Shown one piece after another: positions 25,381 to 34,229 of a DNA stretch of 64,000 nt. The position numbers and the translations under genes are program-made. The notes below the pieces were generated by a model. It searched no databases. It saw only the letters and a list, made by a program, of their open reading frames with translations, and was not told the DNA's origin. How positions within the stretch are numbered: the stretch's first letter is position 1; the number at the start of each line of letters is the position of its first letter. The stretch is from JAHEJA01 sp965656445 (lineage in GTDB: Bacteria > Pseudomonadota > Alphaproteobacteria > Rhodobacterales > Rhodobacteraceae): contig CBFHKO010000007.1 of NCBI GenBank assembly GCA_965656445.1, positions 1 through 64,000 of the forward strand. The letters are read 5' to 3'.

Positions 25381-26127
25381 CTAGTCCCAATGAACGAAAT
25401 ACCTTGAGTGCAAAAGGGGGTGATTTAGTGTGAGCTTGACTGAATCACCGATAGAGATTTTGGCCTCAGGATGAATATTTTTGATGTCCACACGCTCACC
25501 ATCCTTGAGTATGTTGACACCAAGGTTAGGCGGTGGATCCCCTTCGAAATTCACGATCATTGTCAGGGTTTCGACTGGCGCTGTAATGAGCTCTGCCGTA
25601 AATGAAAACCGAATATTGGGCGGGTCGATAATGTCGTAATGGGCATCTCGAACAAACCAGTCACCGGGCGTTAAGGGGCGATCTAAATCCAAATAATAAT
25701 TTCGCGTTTCTCCTACTTTGGACACTCTCGAAGCAGGCTGATCATTGATCGTCACATTTTGAGGCGCTAGAGGAGAGCGTAAGCCGACGCGAAATTTCGT
25801 AAGAGTGCCATTTACCACGTAGCCTTCGCTGCGATGATGCATATGGGCAGAATGGAAATTTGAATGAACGTCATAAATGCGCGTGACCTCTGTTAGGAAG
25901 AATTTTCCATCAGAGCCTGTTGGAGTATAATTTGTGACATACTCATGAAGGTCTCGCGACGCGGCACGCAAGGAAGGCACATTAAATTTTTCTTGGATGG
26001 CTTTAGTATGCGATTTCACGGTCTCTGGTGAAATCTTCAGACGTTTTGCAACCTCATCCCGCGATTTTCCGGCATTAATGAGGTCTAACACCTGAAATTG
26101 ACGACGTGTCAGGAGAGGAGGTCGCAT
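25381..26127 (-). CDS. LuxR-type HTH protein with unrecognised C-terminal domain
   Basis: A 248-residue protein. Residues ~5-62 are a LuxR/GerE helix-turn-helix (LTRRQFQVLDLINAGKSRDEVAKRL, SPETVKSHTKAIQEKF), at the N-terminus rather than the usual C-terminus. The remaining ~180 residues are beta-rich, with repeated short hydrophobic strands, and end HPLLHSRYFVHWD. I recognise no receiver, PAS or autoinducer domain there. A second gene at 50986-51679 has the same layout and similar sequence at both ends. Role and signal are unknown. Convergent with the SPFH gene; upstream is DUF1761 on the same strand. Confidence 0.75.
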   Translation of the reverse strand: MRPPLLTRRQFQVLDLINAGKSRDEVAKRLKISPETVKSHTKAIQEKFNVPSLRAASRDLHEYVTNYTPTGSDGKFFLTEVTRIYDVHSNFHSAHMHHRSEGYVVNGTLTKFRVGLRSPLAPQNVTINDQPASRVSKVGETRNYYLDLDRPLTPGDWFVRDAHYDIIDPPNIRFSFTAELITAPVETLTMIVNFEGDPPPNLGVNILKDGERVDIKNIHPEAKISIGDSVKLTLNHPLLHSRYFVHWD

Positions 26128-26153
26128 CTGAGAAACTGCTTAACTTGTTAAAT

Positions 26154-26546
26154 CTAAAACGCTGTGAGAAGTATTCCAATAATCGCACAACCAAAGGTCG
26201 CATACCCACCGTCAATCAACGTTAATTTAAAGGGTCGATCCCCGTAAGCGTTATTGATCATAATCCAAGGTGAGATAAAGAAAAGCCCGATCCCGAGGCC
26301 GCTTTGCAGACCTTTAGCAACAGTATCAATATTGGCCATTTCGAAAGTATGCCGCATCATTCCAGCCACGATCAGCATCGCAATGGCGGCCAAAAGGAAG
26401 GGGACAAGGCTGCTATTTTCGGGACGCCCGTTTTCGTCGCATTTAATATTCGTGGCTTTTAGCCATGGTTTGGACAAGGCCATGTACCATATTGCGCCAA
26501 AGATAAAGCTTCCTAGAGCCGCTGCAAAAACATTCCAAAGTGTCAT
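26154..26546 (-). CDS. DUF1761 membrane protein
   Basis: A 130-residue integral membrane protein with four hydrophobic segments (WNVFAAALGSFIFGAIWYMAL, FLLAAIAMLIVAG, GLGIGLFFISPWIMI, YATFGCAIIGILLTAF) and the DUF1761 pattern of a GAIWY stretch followed by KPW. Function unknown. ATG 26546 is chosen because GGGAG lies seven bases upstream; an in-frame GTG start 15 bases earlier would include that site. It ends 26 bases before the LuxR-type gene and may be co-transcribed with it. Confidence 0.75.
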   Translation of the reverse strand: MTLWNVFAAALGSFIFGAIWYMALSKPWLKATNIKCDENGRPENSSLVPFLLAAIAMLIVAGMMRHTFEMANIDTVAKGLQSGLGIGLFFISPWIMINNAYGDRPFKLTLIDGGYATFGCAIIGILLTAF

Positions 26547-26594
26547 GATTTTCTCCCTCACCTAATGAGAGGGTAGCGATTTCACACTATAAAT

Positions 26595-27014
26595 CTAGGG
26601 TTTTGTGCCAGACATGTCGCAAATAATGGCCCATTCATTATCTGTCACAGGTTGAACAGACAGGCGTGAATTTTTGACGAGAACCATATCTGCAAGCTTG
26701 GGGTGTGCTTTGATCTGTGCCAAAGTTACAGGCTTGCCTACCTCTTGAACCGCTTTGATATCAACGCAATCCCAGCGAGGATCCTCTGTGGTGCTGTCTG
26801 GGTGAGAGGTCGCAATAACTTCGACAATTCCGACGACTGCTTTTTCCTTTTGGGAGAGATAGAAAAACCCGCGATCCCCAATTTCCATCTCTCGCATGAA
26901 ATTGCGCGCTTGGTAATTGCGCACGCCATTCCATTCCTCGCCAAGATCACCCTTAGCCACTTGATCCGACCATCCCCAGGTATCTGGTTCCGATTTGAAG
27001 AGCCAATAGCGCAT
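26595..27014 (-). CDS. EVE-domain protein
   Basis: A PUA-like EVE-domain protein of 139 residues. Members of this superfamily bind modified bases in DNA or RNA. The typical opening YWLFKSEPDTWGWSD, the EWNGVRNYQARNFMREM segment with aromatic-cage residues, and FFYLSQKEKAVVGIVEV are all present. It lies downstream of YciI, gpsA and tsaD on the same strand, with only three bases between the YciI stop and its start, so it is the last gene of that operon. Confidence 0.9.
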   Translation of the reverse strand: MRYWLFKSEPDTWGWSDQVAKGDLGEEWNGVRNYQARNFMREMEIGDRGFFYLSQKEKAVVGIVEVIATSHPDSTTEDPRWDCVDIKAVQEVGKPVTLAQIKAHPKLADMVLVKNSRLSVQPVTDNEWAIICDMSGTKP

Positions 27015-27017
27015 CTC

Positions 27018-27287
27018 TTAAATCACTTTGTTCCAAGCAATCAATTGAACATCGGCGAACAATCCCGCTTTTGCATAGGGATCATTTTCGGCCCAAGATT
27101 GCGCAGCAGCCATGTCCACAACATCCAAGATAACCAATGACCCACACATTTGCCCAGTCTCATCCAAAAGAGGGCCGGCTTGGGACACGACACCTGTGTC
27201 TTTGATATATCCCAAGTGCGCGTCACGGTTCGCTTTGCGGGTTTCCAAATGGTCGTCTTTATCTTTGGCAATGAGGGCAATAAGCAT
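27018..27287 (-). CDS. YciI-family protein
   Basis: Small ferredoxin-like-fold protein of 89 residues with the YciI pattern: an N-terminal strand (MLIALIAKDKDDH), RDAHLGYI with the conserved His, GPLLDETGQMCGSLVILD, and NDPYAKAGLF near the C-terminus. Biochemical role is unknown. Its start directly abuts the gpsA stop with no intervening base, and the EVE gene follows after three bases. Confidence 0.87.
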   Translation of the reverse strand: MLIALIAKDKDDHLETRKANRDAHLGYIKDTGVVSQAGPLLDETGQMCGSLVILDVVDMAAAQSWAENDPYAKAGLFADVQLIAWNKVI

Positions 27288-28247
27288 TTATTCTTCCTTT
27301 TGTGGACGTGAGAGCAAGAGTTTCATCGCGGATGGCACATCCATCGCACCAGAGGCAAGCGCATCAACACAAGCTGTAATGGGCATCTCAATGCCCAAAG
27401 ATTGCGCCTTGGTCAATGTTGCTTTGGCGGTGGCGACGCCTTCCACTGTGATCGATGTGTCAAAGATCTGTCCGCGACCAAGGGCCAAGCCATATCTAAA
27501 ATTTCGTGATCCTTCGGACATGCATGTCAGGCTCAGATCCCCAAACCCTGATAACCCTGACAGCGTTGTTTTGGCCCCGCCTAAAGCAATAGCCATTCGC
27601 TGCATTTCAGCAAATCCACGGGTCATAAGAGCGGCGCGCGCACTATCGCCAAGCCCTGCTCCAATAGTCGCACCACAGGCGATTGCGATCACGTTTTTGA
27701 TGGCTCCGCCCAATTCCGCCCCAACGGTATCCCCACTGGTATAAAGTCGAAGTGTGGGCGTGCTGATTTCAGCTTGTAAATAGGTCTGTGTCTCAGTCTG
27801 TGCGCAGGCCAGAACAAGCGCCGTTGGCAAGCCGCCTGCAATATCATGAGCAAAGCTTGGGCCCGTCAATAGGGCCACTTTGTCCGAATACCCAGACAGG
27901 ATGTCACAAGGGCCAAGACCCGTATTCAGCTCAATCCCTTTGCAGCAAGCCACCAGCGTTTTGTTGTGAAACTCTTTTGCAAAGCGATCACAGACGGATC
28001 GCAACTGTTGCATTGGGACAGCGATTAAGAGGACTTCATTCGATGTGGCCTCTTCGATATTTGCGGTGACTGTGACCGCGTCAGGGAAACTATGATTGGC
28101 TAGGCGATCCTTGTTTTCGCGTGCGTCTTGCATTGTCTTGGCCACGGCTTGGGATCGGGTCCAGAGTGTGACGGGCTTGCCCCCTTTGGCGATTGCAATG
28201 GCCAAAGCTGTTCCAAACGCACCTGATCCAATGACCGAAAGTGTCAC
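27288..28247 (-). CDS. gpsA: Glycerol-3-phosphate dehydrogenase [NAD(P)+]
   Basis: Reduces dihydroxyacetone phosphate to sn-glycerol-3-phosphate for phospholipid synthesis. The 319-residue protein has GSGAFGTALA at the N-terminus, VPMQQLRSV, LTGPSFAHDIAGGLPTA, and the catalytic Lys in ELGGAIKNVIAIACG followed by GLSGFGDLSLTC. The four-base overlap with the tsaD stop and direct abutment with YciI show an operon in the order tsaD, gpsA, yciI, EVE, a common alphaproteobacterial arrangement. Confidence 0.95.
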   Translation of the reverse strand: MTLSVIGSGAFGTALAIAIAKGGKPVTLWTRSQAVAKTMQDARENKDRLANHSFPDAVTVTANIEEATSNEVLLIAVPMQQLRSVCDRFAKEFHNKTLVACCKGIELNTGLGPCDILSGYSDKVALLTGPSFAHDIAGGLPTALVLACAQTETQTYLQAEISTPTLRLYTSGDTVGAELGGAIKNVIAIACGATIGAGLGDSARAALMTRGFAEMQRMAIALGGAKTTLSGLSGFGDLSLTCMSEGSRNFRYGLALGRGQIFDTSITVEGVATAKATLTKAQSLGIEMPITACVDALASGAMDVPSAMKLLLSRPQKEE

Positions 28248-29344
28248 GCCTTGGCTCCTTTTTTACCGCTGCCCAATAGCGCTGGGCGGGATGTGTCCAG
28301 TGGCCATCTTGGACGGGCTGAAAGTGTCATGTCATGTCGCACACCACAGGTGTAGAGCTCATAGGCGGCATTTGCGATCATTGCGGCGTTATCTGTGCAA
28401 AGGGCGAGAGGCGGGGCCGTGAAACGGACACCCAAGCTTGTTGCGATTTTTTGTAGTCGTGAGCGAATAAATGTGTTGGCGGCGACCCCTCCAGCGACGG
28501 CGATAACTGGCTCTTTGGGATCTAAATCGAGGTATTCCAACAATGCACGACGCGACTTTTCAGCAAGCACATCTGCAATCGCTGTTTGAAATCCAGCGGA
28601 GACGTCTTTGATGTCTTGCTGGAACAAACCCCCTTGTTCAGCGACTAAAGCGTCTCGTGTCCGCAAGAGGGCCGTTTTCAATCCAGAAAACGACATGTCG
28701 CATCCCTCGCGATCCAAAAGGGGGCGTGGAAATTTGAACCGTTTGGGATCACCGTCTTGAGCCGCCTGTTCAATGGATGGTCCACCCGGTTGAGGCAACC
28801 CAAGTAGGCGCGCAGTTTTGTCAAAAGCTTCTCCCGGCGCATCATCTATCGTTCCGCCAATGCGGTGATAAGTTTGCGCATCTTTAACGATCAAGAATTG
28901 GCAATGCCCGCCTGAAACCAGCAACATGAGGTAAGGGAACGCCAAGCGATCCGTTAATCGAGGGGTCAAAGCGTGACCTGCTAAATGATTGACACCAATC
29001 AGCGGTTTACCTGTCCCTGCAGCTAACCCTTTGGCGCACATCACGCCTGATAGAACGCCACCAATAAGACCCGGTCCTGCTGTAACACCGATGACATCAA
29101 TGTGGGAAAGAGGGGTCTCTGCGGTATTCAAGGCGTCTTGGACAGCGATATCAATCCGTTCCGCATGCGCGCGCGCCGCAATTTCGGGAACAACACCGCC
29201 GTAATTTTGGTGCAACGCATTTTGCCCCATCACAATCGACGATTTGACAATCCGGTCACCCTCTTTGGTCACCTCAAGGACAGAAGCGGCGGTGTCATCG
29301 CAGCTGCTTTCTAGTCCTAAAAATATCAATCGGTCCTGTGACAT
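28244..29344 (-). CDS. tsaD: tRNA N6-adenosine threonylcarbamoyltransferase
   Basis: Transfers threonylcarbamoyl to A37 of ANN-decoding tRNAs, together with TsaB and TsaE. The ASKHA fold is evident: FLGLESSCDDTAASV, the metal-binding HLAGH motif in GVNHLAGHALTPR, VSGGHCQFL, FSGLKTAL, and AVAGGVAANTFIR. ATG 29344 (MSQDRLIF) is chosen over an upstream in-frame start at 29383 because the added residues are not family-like; 366 residues is normal. Divergent from hemD with only 47 bases between the chosen starts. Confidence 0.94.
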   Translation of the reverse strand: MSQDRLIFLGLESSCDDTAASVLEVTKEGDRIVKSSIVMGQNALHQNYGGVVPEIAARAHAERIDIAVQDALNTAETPLSHIDVIGVTAGPGLIGGVLSGVMCAKGLAAGTGKPLIGVNHLAGHALTPRLTDRLAFPYLMLLVSGGHCQFLIVKDAQTYHRIGGTIDDAPGEAFDKTARLLGLPQPGGPSIEQAAQDGDPKRFKFPRPLLDREGCDMSFSGLKTALLRTRDALVAEQGGLFQQDIKDVSAGFQTAIADVLAEKSRRALLEYLDLDPKEPVIAVAGGVAANTFIRSRLQKIATSLGVRFTAPPLALCTDNAAMIANAAYELYTCGVRHDMTLSARPRWPLDTSRPALLGSGKKGAKA

Positions 29345-29391
29345 TTCAATCCCATTGTTTATCCACTGCAACGCAGATAGCATTGCACCTT

Positions 29392-30090
29392 ATGAGACAC
29401 AATCACGCTGCTACATTGTTGATGACCCGACCAGAGATGTCGTCGCACCGTTTCATCACTCAACTCGCCAAGAGGGGTGTGGTTCTTGAATATTGCATCA
29501 GCCCAGCATTGTCGATTGTTCCAGTCACTCATGACATAGATCTATCCTCCTATGACGCGGTCATTTTCACATCTCAGAATGGGGTGGCACATGGGCCTCA
29601 TGGGGCTGGGAGGCTTGCCTATTGTGTGGGTGATCAAACGGCAGAGGCTGCGCGCACCAAGGGGTATGAGGTCCTGTCGGCGGATGGAGCTGCTGACGAT
29701 TTGATTGATCTCGTGGCACGTCATGCGCCCGATCACAGCTTGATCCATATTCGCGGAACGCACAGCCGAGGACGTATTGCCCAAAGTTTGCAGAACATGG
29801 GGGTTCCTTGCGAAGAGGTGATTGCTTACGATCAAATAGACCGCCCCTTATCCCCTGAGGCGCAGAGCCTGTTGGCAGGGGGAAAACCAGTTATTCTTCC
29901 CCTGTTCTCACCGCGGAGTGCTGCGATAGTGGGGCAGCAAGTTCAACTGGGGCAACATCATCATATCATAGCGTTAAGTGATGCAGTTTCTCAAGCGTTT
30001 GGCGCACTACAGAGCGCATCAGTTCAAGTGGCCGATAAGCCGACACTTGAGGCCATGATTGACGGTGTCAAAGCAGTGATTGCGACGTGA
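29392..30090 (+). CDS. hemD: Uroporphyrinogen-III synthase
   Basis: Cyclises hydroxymethylbilane to uroporphyrinogen III in tetrapyrrole synthesis. HemD is poorly conserved; support comes from the N-terminal LLMTRPEMSSHRFITQL, the mid-protein FTSQNGV, YCVGDQTAEAARTKGYEV, HIRGTHSRGRIAQSL, and placement before mitofilin and HemY genes. ATG 29392 gives 232 residues; the open frame extends 54 bases upstream into the tsaD start, which is unlikely. hemC is not in the window. Confidence 0.86.
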   Translation: MRHNHAATLLMTRPEMSSHRFITQLAKRGVVLEYCISPALSIVPVTHDIDLSSYDAVIFTSQNGVAHGPHGAGRLAYCVGDQTAEAARTKGYEVLSADGAADDLIDLVARHAPDHSLIHIRGTHSRGRIAQSLQNMGVPCEEVIAYDQIDRPLSPEAQSLLAGGKPVILPLFSPRSAAIVGQQVQLGQHHHIIALSDAVSQAFGALQSASVQVADKPTLEAMIDGVKAVIAT

Positions 30091-30161
30091 TAACGCCTTG
30101 TGGTCTGGGGCAAGCACGATTAACTTGGACCTGATTAGGCCAAAAGTGTTAGAGGGATGTA

Positions 30162-31415
30162 ATGGTTAAAAAGAAAAAATCTGAAGAATTGGACGACTCG
30201 GTTCAATCCTCTGACACACCAGACACGATATCCGTTACCGAAGATCAGATTGACACGATCGATGATGCCGAGACGATTGCGGCTGACGCAGAGGATACGC
30301 TTCCTGAAACAGAGGCATCGGTTGATATCGATGATACTGTAACGAGTGACCATGATGAGACACCCGCTGAGCCTGTCGACGATGTTCAAATTGCTCAAGA
30401 ACCGCAAGTCATTGTTCAGAAAAAAGGTGGCACAGGTGCGATGATCCTTGGCGGTGTCATTGCTGCTGCGCTCGGGTTTGGAGCGGCCATTTACCTTGAG
30501 CAAGGATCAGCGATTTTCCCACAGAGCAAAGCGAATGAAGCGTTTCGAGCTGAGGCCGGCGAACAATTGGCTTCCCTTGAGGGGTCTGTGTCCAACATCG
30601 AAGCCCAAGTTAAAATGAATTCAGACAAAGTTGGGTCTTTGACCTCTGAATTGTCGCAAGGCCCAGATTTGAAAGCCATGGAGGCCTCCCTTGCGACACT
30701 GACAGGTTCGGTCGCGACGCTAGACGAAAAGCTTGCTGATTTGGATGCGCGCTTTTCAAATCTAACGCAAGACACCGTTAGCGCGGCTTTGTCCCAAGAT
30801 GTGGTCGATGCCTATCAAAAGGAACTTGCCGATTTACAAGCGAGTCTCAAATCACAACGTGAACAGGTCGAGGCGATGGTCGCAACAGCACAGGCCAAAG
30901 AAGCCGAAGTTGCCGAGATATCACAAAATACGCTGACACGCGCTGCGTTAACGCGCGTCGATACGGCGCTTCAATCTGGTCGCCCGTTCGCTGCCGCCTT
31001 GTCGGAATATGAGGCGGTGATAGGTGAGGCTGCGCCTGTTGAGTTATCGCAATTTGCGCAAGACGGATTAACACCTGTATCTGAGCTCACGGAGACTTAC
31101 GTTGAGCACGCTCGGGCTGCTTTGGCCGCCGCGAGAGCAAGCGAAGGATCATGGGGGGCCGGTTCTGGGATCGCGAATTTCCTGAAAACTCAGCTGCAGG
31201 CGCGTTCGGTTACGCCCAAGGATGGAGACGACGCTGATGCAGTCTTATCTCGCGCAGAAGCGGCTCTAAAAGATGGTCGTCTCTCGGACACATTGGCCGA
31301 ATTGGATACATTGCCTGAGGCCTCCAAAGCAGAAATGTCACCTTGGATGGAGGCTGCAAAAGCCCGCCAAGATGCCTTGAATACTATTGAAACCTTGTTG
31401 TCAGCGACGAATTGA
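30162..31415 (+). CDS. Mitofilin-family inner membrane protein
   Basis: Alphaproteobacterial relative of mitochondrial Mic60/mitofilin, 417 residues. The N-terminus is a long acidic, disordered stretch (~residues 1-85). One transmembrane helix follows (GGTGAMILGGVIAAALGFGAAIYL), then a coiled-coil periplasmic region, and a C-terminal helical domain that includes RALTRVDTALQSGRPFAAAL, the mitofilin signature. Bacterial homologues shape the intracytoplasmic/inner membrane. The hemD–mitofilin–hemY order is the conserved alphaproteobacterial locus. Confidence 0.88.
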   Translation: MVKKKKSEELDDSVQSSDTPDTISVTEDQIDTIDDAETIAADAEDTLPETEASVDIDDTVTSDHDETPAEPVDDVQIAQEPQVIVQKKGGTGAMILGGVIAAALGFGAAIYLEQGSAIFPQSKANEAFRAEAGEQLASLEGSVSNIEAQVKMNSDKVGSLTSELSQGPDLKAMEASLATLTGSVATLDEKLADLDARFSNLTQDTVSAALSQDVVDAYQKELADLQASLKSQREQVEAMVATAQAKEAEVAEISQNTLTRAALTRVDTALQSGRPFAAALSEYEAVIGEAAPVELSQFAQDGLTPVSELTETYVEHARAALAAARASEGSWGAGSGIANFLKTQLQARSVTPKDGDDADAVLSRAEAALKDGRLSDTLAELDTLPEASKAEMSPWMEAAKARQDALNTIETLLSATN

Positions 31416-31427
31416 TAAGGACTTATT

Positions 31428-32933
31428 ATGTTACTCTCACTAGTTAGAATTTTGTTGTTCGTCGTTATCGTCGCAGCCCTTGCGATGGGTGGCACTTATT
31501 TGATGGACACCCAGAATACCTTGATCGGCAATGTCACTGCGACGGTCGCGGGAACGGAATACACCTTTAGCCCCATTCAAGCGGTCATTATGCTGTTGAT
31601 TTTGATAGTAGCCGTATGGGTCTTGCTAAAGGTACTGTCTTTGCTCGTCGCGGTTTTGAAATTTATAAACGGTGATGAAACTGCGTTTTCGCGCTACTTC
31701 TACCGCAATCGCGAGCGTCGCGGATATCAGGCGCTGAGCGAAGGTATGTTGGCATTGGCGTCAGGTGAAGGTCATGTTGCGATGCAAAAAGCATCCAAGG
31801 CGGAAAAATTCCTCAACAAGCCTGAGCTTACAAATTTGGTCGCCGCGCAAGCTGCAGAATTGACTGGGGATCGTAACAAAGCCGAAGTCATTTACAAAAG
31901 CCTTATCCAAGATCCCAAAACGCGATTTGTCGGTGTACGCGGGATCATGAAGCAAAAGCTATCAGACGGGGATACCGACACCGCTCTCAAGCTGGCGCAG
32001 AAGGCATTTGACATCAAACCCAAGCACGTTGAAACACAGGACGTTTTATTACAACTCCAGGCGCAATCTGAGGATTGGACTGGCGCGCGCAAGACGCTTG
32101 GTGCCAAGCTCAAGCACGGATCTTTGCCACGTGATGTCCATAAACGTCGCGATGCGGTTTTGGCCTTGTCCCAAGCCAAGGACATTTTGGATCAGGACAA
32201 TACGATTGATGCCAAAGAGGCGGCAATCGAAGCAAACCGTCTGTCCCCTGATTTGGTTCCAGCGGCCGTTATGGCGGCGCGGTCTTACATTGAGGATGGA
32301 AAAGGTAAATACGCAACGCGCGTCATAACCAAGGCATGGGCATCGCAACCACACCCAGACTTGGCAACAGTCTTTTCGGAAATTGATTCAGAAGAAACAC
32401 CTGAAGCGCGGATCAAAAGATTTGCAAAATTGGTGAAGTCTGCACCAGATCATCGTGAATCTAAGTTGGTCATGGCTGAGCTTCACCTCGCCGCAGAAGA
32501 TTTCCCTGGCGCACGTTCTGTGATGGGCGACATGGTGGAAACGGACGTGGATGCACGGTCTTTGACAATTATGGCGGCGATTGAACGCGGTGAGGGCGGT
32601 GACGACAACGTTGTGCGGGGTTGGTTGACCAAAGCACTTAGCGCGCCGCGTGGTCCGCAATGGGTCTGTGAGAACTGTAACACTGTGCATGCTGACTGGG
32701 CGCCAGTCTGCGATAGCTGTGATGTGCTTGACACGATGGCATGGAAAGAACCGCCCCAATCTGGTGTGGCGACGTCCACTGGTTTGGAAATGCTTCCCCT
32801 CTTGGTGAGCACACCAAGTGACGAGGACGCGTCAATGCCTGCGGTCGTTGAAGATGCGGACATCGTTGAAGCTGATGTCATTAACGATGATGCTACCACT
32901 GAAGGCGAAGATACCCCTAAGTCCACACAATAA
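31428..32933 (+). CDS. hemY: HemY-like TPR membrane protein with C-terminal zinc ribbon
   Basis: HemY N-terminal family protein of 501 residues, not the protoporphyrinogen oxidase that shares the name. Two N-terminal transmembrane helices (residues ~5-23 and ~43-70) precede the HemY_N segment (FSRYFYRNRERRGYQALSEGMLALASGE) and a run of TPR-like helices. Around residues 407-425 there is a treble-Cys/zinc ribbon (CENCNTVHADWAPVCDSC). The C-terminus is acidic and disordered. It follows the mitofilin gene by 12 bases. The precise role in the haem pathway is not established. Confidence 0.86.
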   Translation: MLLSLVRILLFVVIVAALAMGGTYLMDTQNTLIGNVTATVAGTEYTFSPIQAVIMLLILIVAVWVLLKVLSLLVAVLKFINGDETAFSRYFYRNRERRGYQALSEGMLALASGEGHVAMQKASKAEKFLNKPELTNLVAAQAAELTGDRNKAEVIYKSLIQDPKTRFVGVRGIMKQKLSDGDTDTALKLAQKAFDIKPKHVETQDVLLQLQAQSEDWTGARKTLGAKLKHGSLPRDVHKRRDAVLALSQAKDILDQDNTIDAKEAAIEANRLSPDLVPAAVMAARSYIEDGKGKYATRVITKAWASQPHPDLATVFSEIDSEETPEARIKRFAKLVKSAPDHRESKLVMAELHLAAEDFPGARSVMGDMVETDVDARSLTIMAAIERGEGGDDNVVRGWLTKALSAPRGPQWVCENCNTVHADWAPVCDSCDVLDTMAWKEPPQSGVATSTGLEMLPLLVSTPSDEDASMPAVVEDADIVEADVINDDATTEGEDTPKSTQ

Positions 32934-32990
32934 GGTCTCAGTTGCTCCTTGTCTTTATGGATAGGGAGCAAGCTTGCCTGAAAATTTTAC

Positions 32991-33004
32991 TTTACGCGCG
33001 TAAA
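32991..33004. promoter_or_regulatory. LacI-type operator upstream of the polyol regulator gene
   Basis: TTTACGCGCGTAAA is a perfect 14-bp palindrome with the CG-centred symmetry typical of LacI-family operators, 74 bases before the regulator's start. The same core, TTACGCGCGTAA, recurs before smoE. Binding by the adjacent LacI protein is inferred from this pairing. Confidence 0.75.
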
Positions 33005-33078
33005 ATTATTTGCTTATCATGTAAAGAACGAAGTGATAAAGGTGGACTTGCTCTCTGTGGTCGTGTCCAAGTGGCGCT

Positions 33079-34110
33079 ATGTCGGAACAAAAAATAAAGA
33101 ATATGGAAGATTTTGCTGCGGTCAGCGGCATTTCCCGTCCAACGCTGTCGAAGTATTTTAATGACCCTGCAAGTGTTCGTTCGTCGACAAAAGCTCGGAT
33201 TGAAGCGGCTTTAGAACAGCATGACTATCGCCCGAACATGTATGCGATGAACCAGAACCGCCGACTGACACGGAACATCGGCATTGTCGTTCCCTACCTT
33301 GCCGATCCATTTTTTGCTGAAATCGCAAGGAATATCGAAAATCTCGTTATTGAAGCTGGGTACAGGCCAATATTGCTAAGCTCTCACGGGTCCCCTGATC
33401 AAGAAGTTGAAAACCTTGCGCTTTTGCGTGGGATTAAGCCGTCTGGTGTGCTTTTGGCCCCTCTGGGGCGGGCGTCTAATGTTGAGGCTTTGCAAGAATA
33501 TTGCTCCACATTTCCCACTGTTTTGTTTGACTGTAATATCGATGATCTGAACCTAGAATTTGTCGGGCATAACAACCCGCAGGCTACTGATATTATTGTA
33601 GATTATCTGGTTCGTACTGGTGAACCCCCTGTGTTTTTTGAAATGAAAAACCCGACTAACCCCAATGCAAACAAACGGCGGTTCGCTTATCTAGAGACAA
33701 TGGAGCGTCATGGATTTGAGGCGACAGTTCATAGCGTTGATGGGTCTGGGTGGAATTTTGAGGAAATCGGGTATCAACAAGGATTAAAGCTTATCTCGTC
33801 ACGCAAACTGGTTGGGAATACTGTTCTTTTCAGTAATGATCGTTTGGCGATTGGGTTCTTGTCAGCCGCATATGAGGCTGGCCTGCGCGTCGGTCGAGGA
33901 AGCGGATGTGCCTTGCGGGTCGCTGGTCATGATAACCATCCTTATTCTCGGTTTACCTGTCCATCTTTGACGACTGTTTCGCATGACTATGATTCGATTG
34001 CAGCCCATAGTGTGGCGCGCTTGCTAGATGTTGTTGAGCGTGAAGAAACGCAAAGCGATGGATCTGAGAGGCTATTTGATGGAAAGCTCGTCATGCGAGA
34101 ATCCGCTTAG
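33079..34110 (+). CDS. LacI-family regulator of the polyol operon
   Basis: A 343-residue LacI/GalR-type regulator. The HTH is at residues ~8-55 (MEDFAAVSGISRPTLSKYFNDPASVRSSTKARIEAALEQHDYRPN), followed by the hinge and a periplasmic-binding-protein-like sensor domain from IGIVVPYLADPFFAEIARNIE. The HTH reads SRPTLSKYFN rather than the common S-T-VSR-LN, so DNA specificity may be unusual. It lies immediately before the smo operon and between two copies of the TTACGCGCGTAA palindrome. It is therefore the likely polyol-responsive regulator, although the R. sphaeroides smo locus is not known to use a LacI protein. Confidence 0.88.
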   Translation: MSEQKIKNMEDFAAVSGISRPTLSKYFNDPASVRSSTKARIEAALEQHDYRPNMYAMNQNRRLTRNIGIVVPYLADPFFAEIARNIENLVIEAGYRPILLSSHGSPDQEVENLALLRGIKPSGVLLAPLGRASNVEALQEYCSTFPTVLFDCNIDDLNLEFVGHNNPQATDIIVDYLVRTGEPPVFFEMKNPTNPNANKRRFAYLETMERHGFEATVHSVDGSGWNFEEIGYQQGLKLISSRKLVGNTVLFSNDRLAIGFLSAAYEAGLRVGRGSGCALRVAGHDNHPYSRFTCPSLTTVSHDYDSIAAHSVARLLDVVEREETQSDGSERLFDGKLVMRESA

Positions 34111-34142
34111 GCATTGATTTTATTTAATTTTTCAAAATAAGT

Positions 34143-34154
34143 TTACGCGCGTAA
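34143..34154. promoter_or_regulatory. LacI-type operator upstream of smoE
   Basis: TTACGCGCGTAA, a perfect 12-bp palindrome identical to the core of the site at 32991, lies 75 bases before the smoE ATG. A possible -35 (TTGACT at 34164) is just downstream, so the site would be immediately upstream of the promoter. That is compatible with activation as well as repression. Confidence 0.72.
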
Positions 34155-34229
34155 TAAATATAGTTGACTGGCAGAAAGCAATCATTGTACGTTTTGTCGC
34201 AGTTAATCTGAAAATCTGGGAGGAAACAG

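Noticed and set aside
31428..32933. Protoporphyrinogen oxidase named HemY
   Set aside because: No FAD-binding GxGxxG motif; the sequence has two membrane helices and TPR repeats, the other HemY family.
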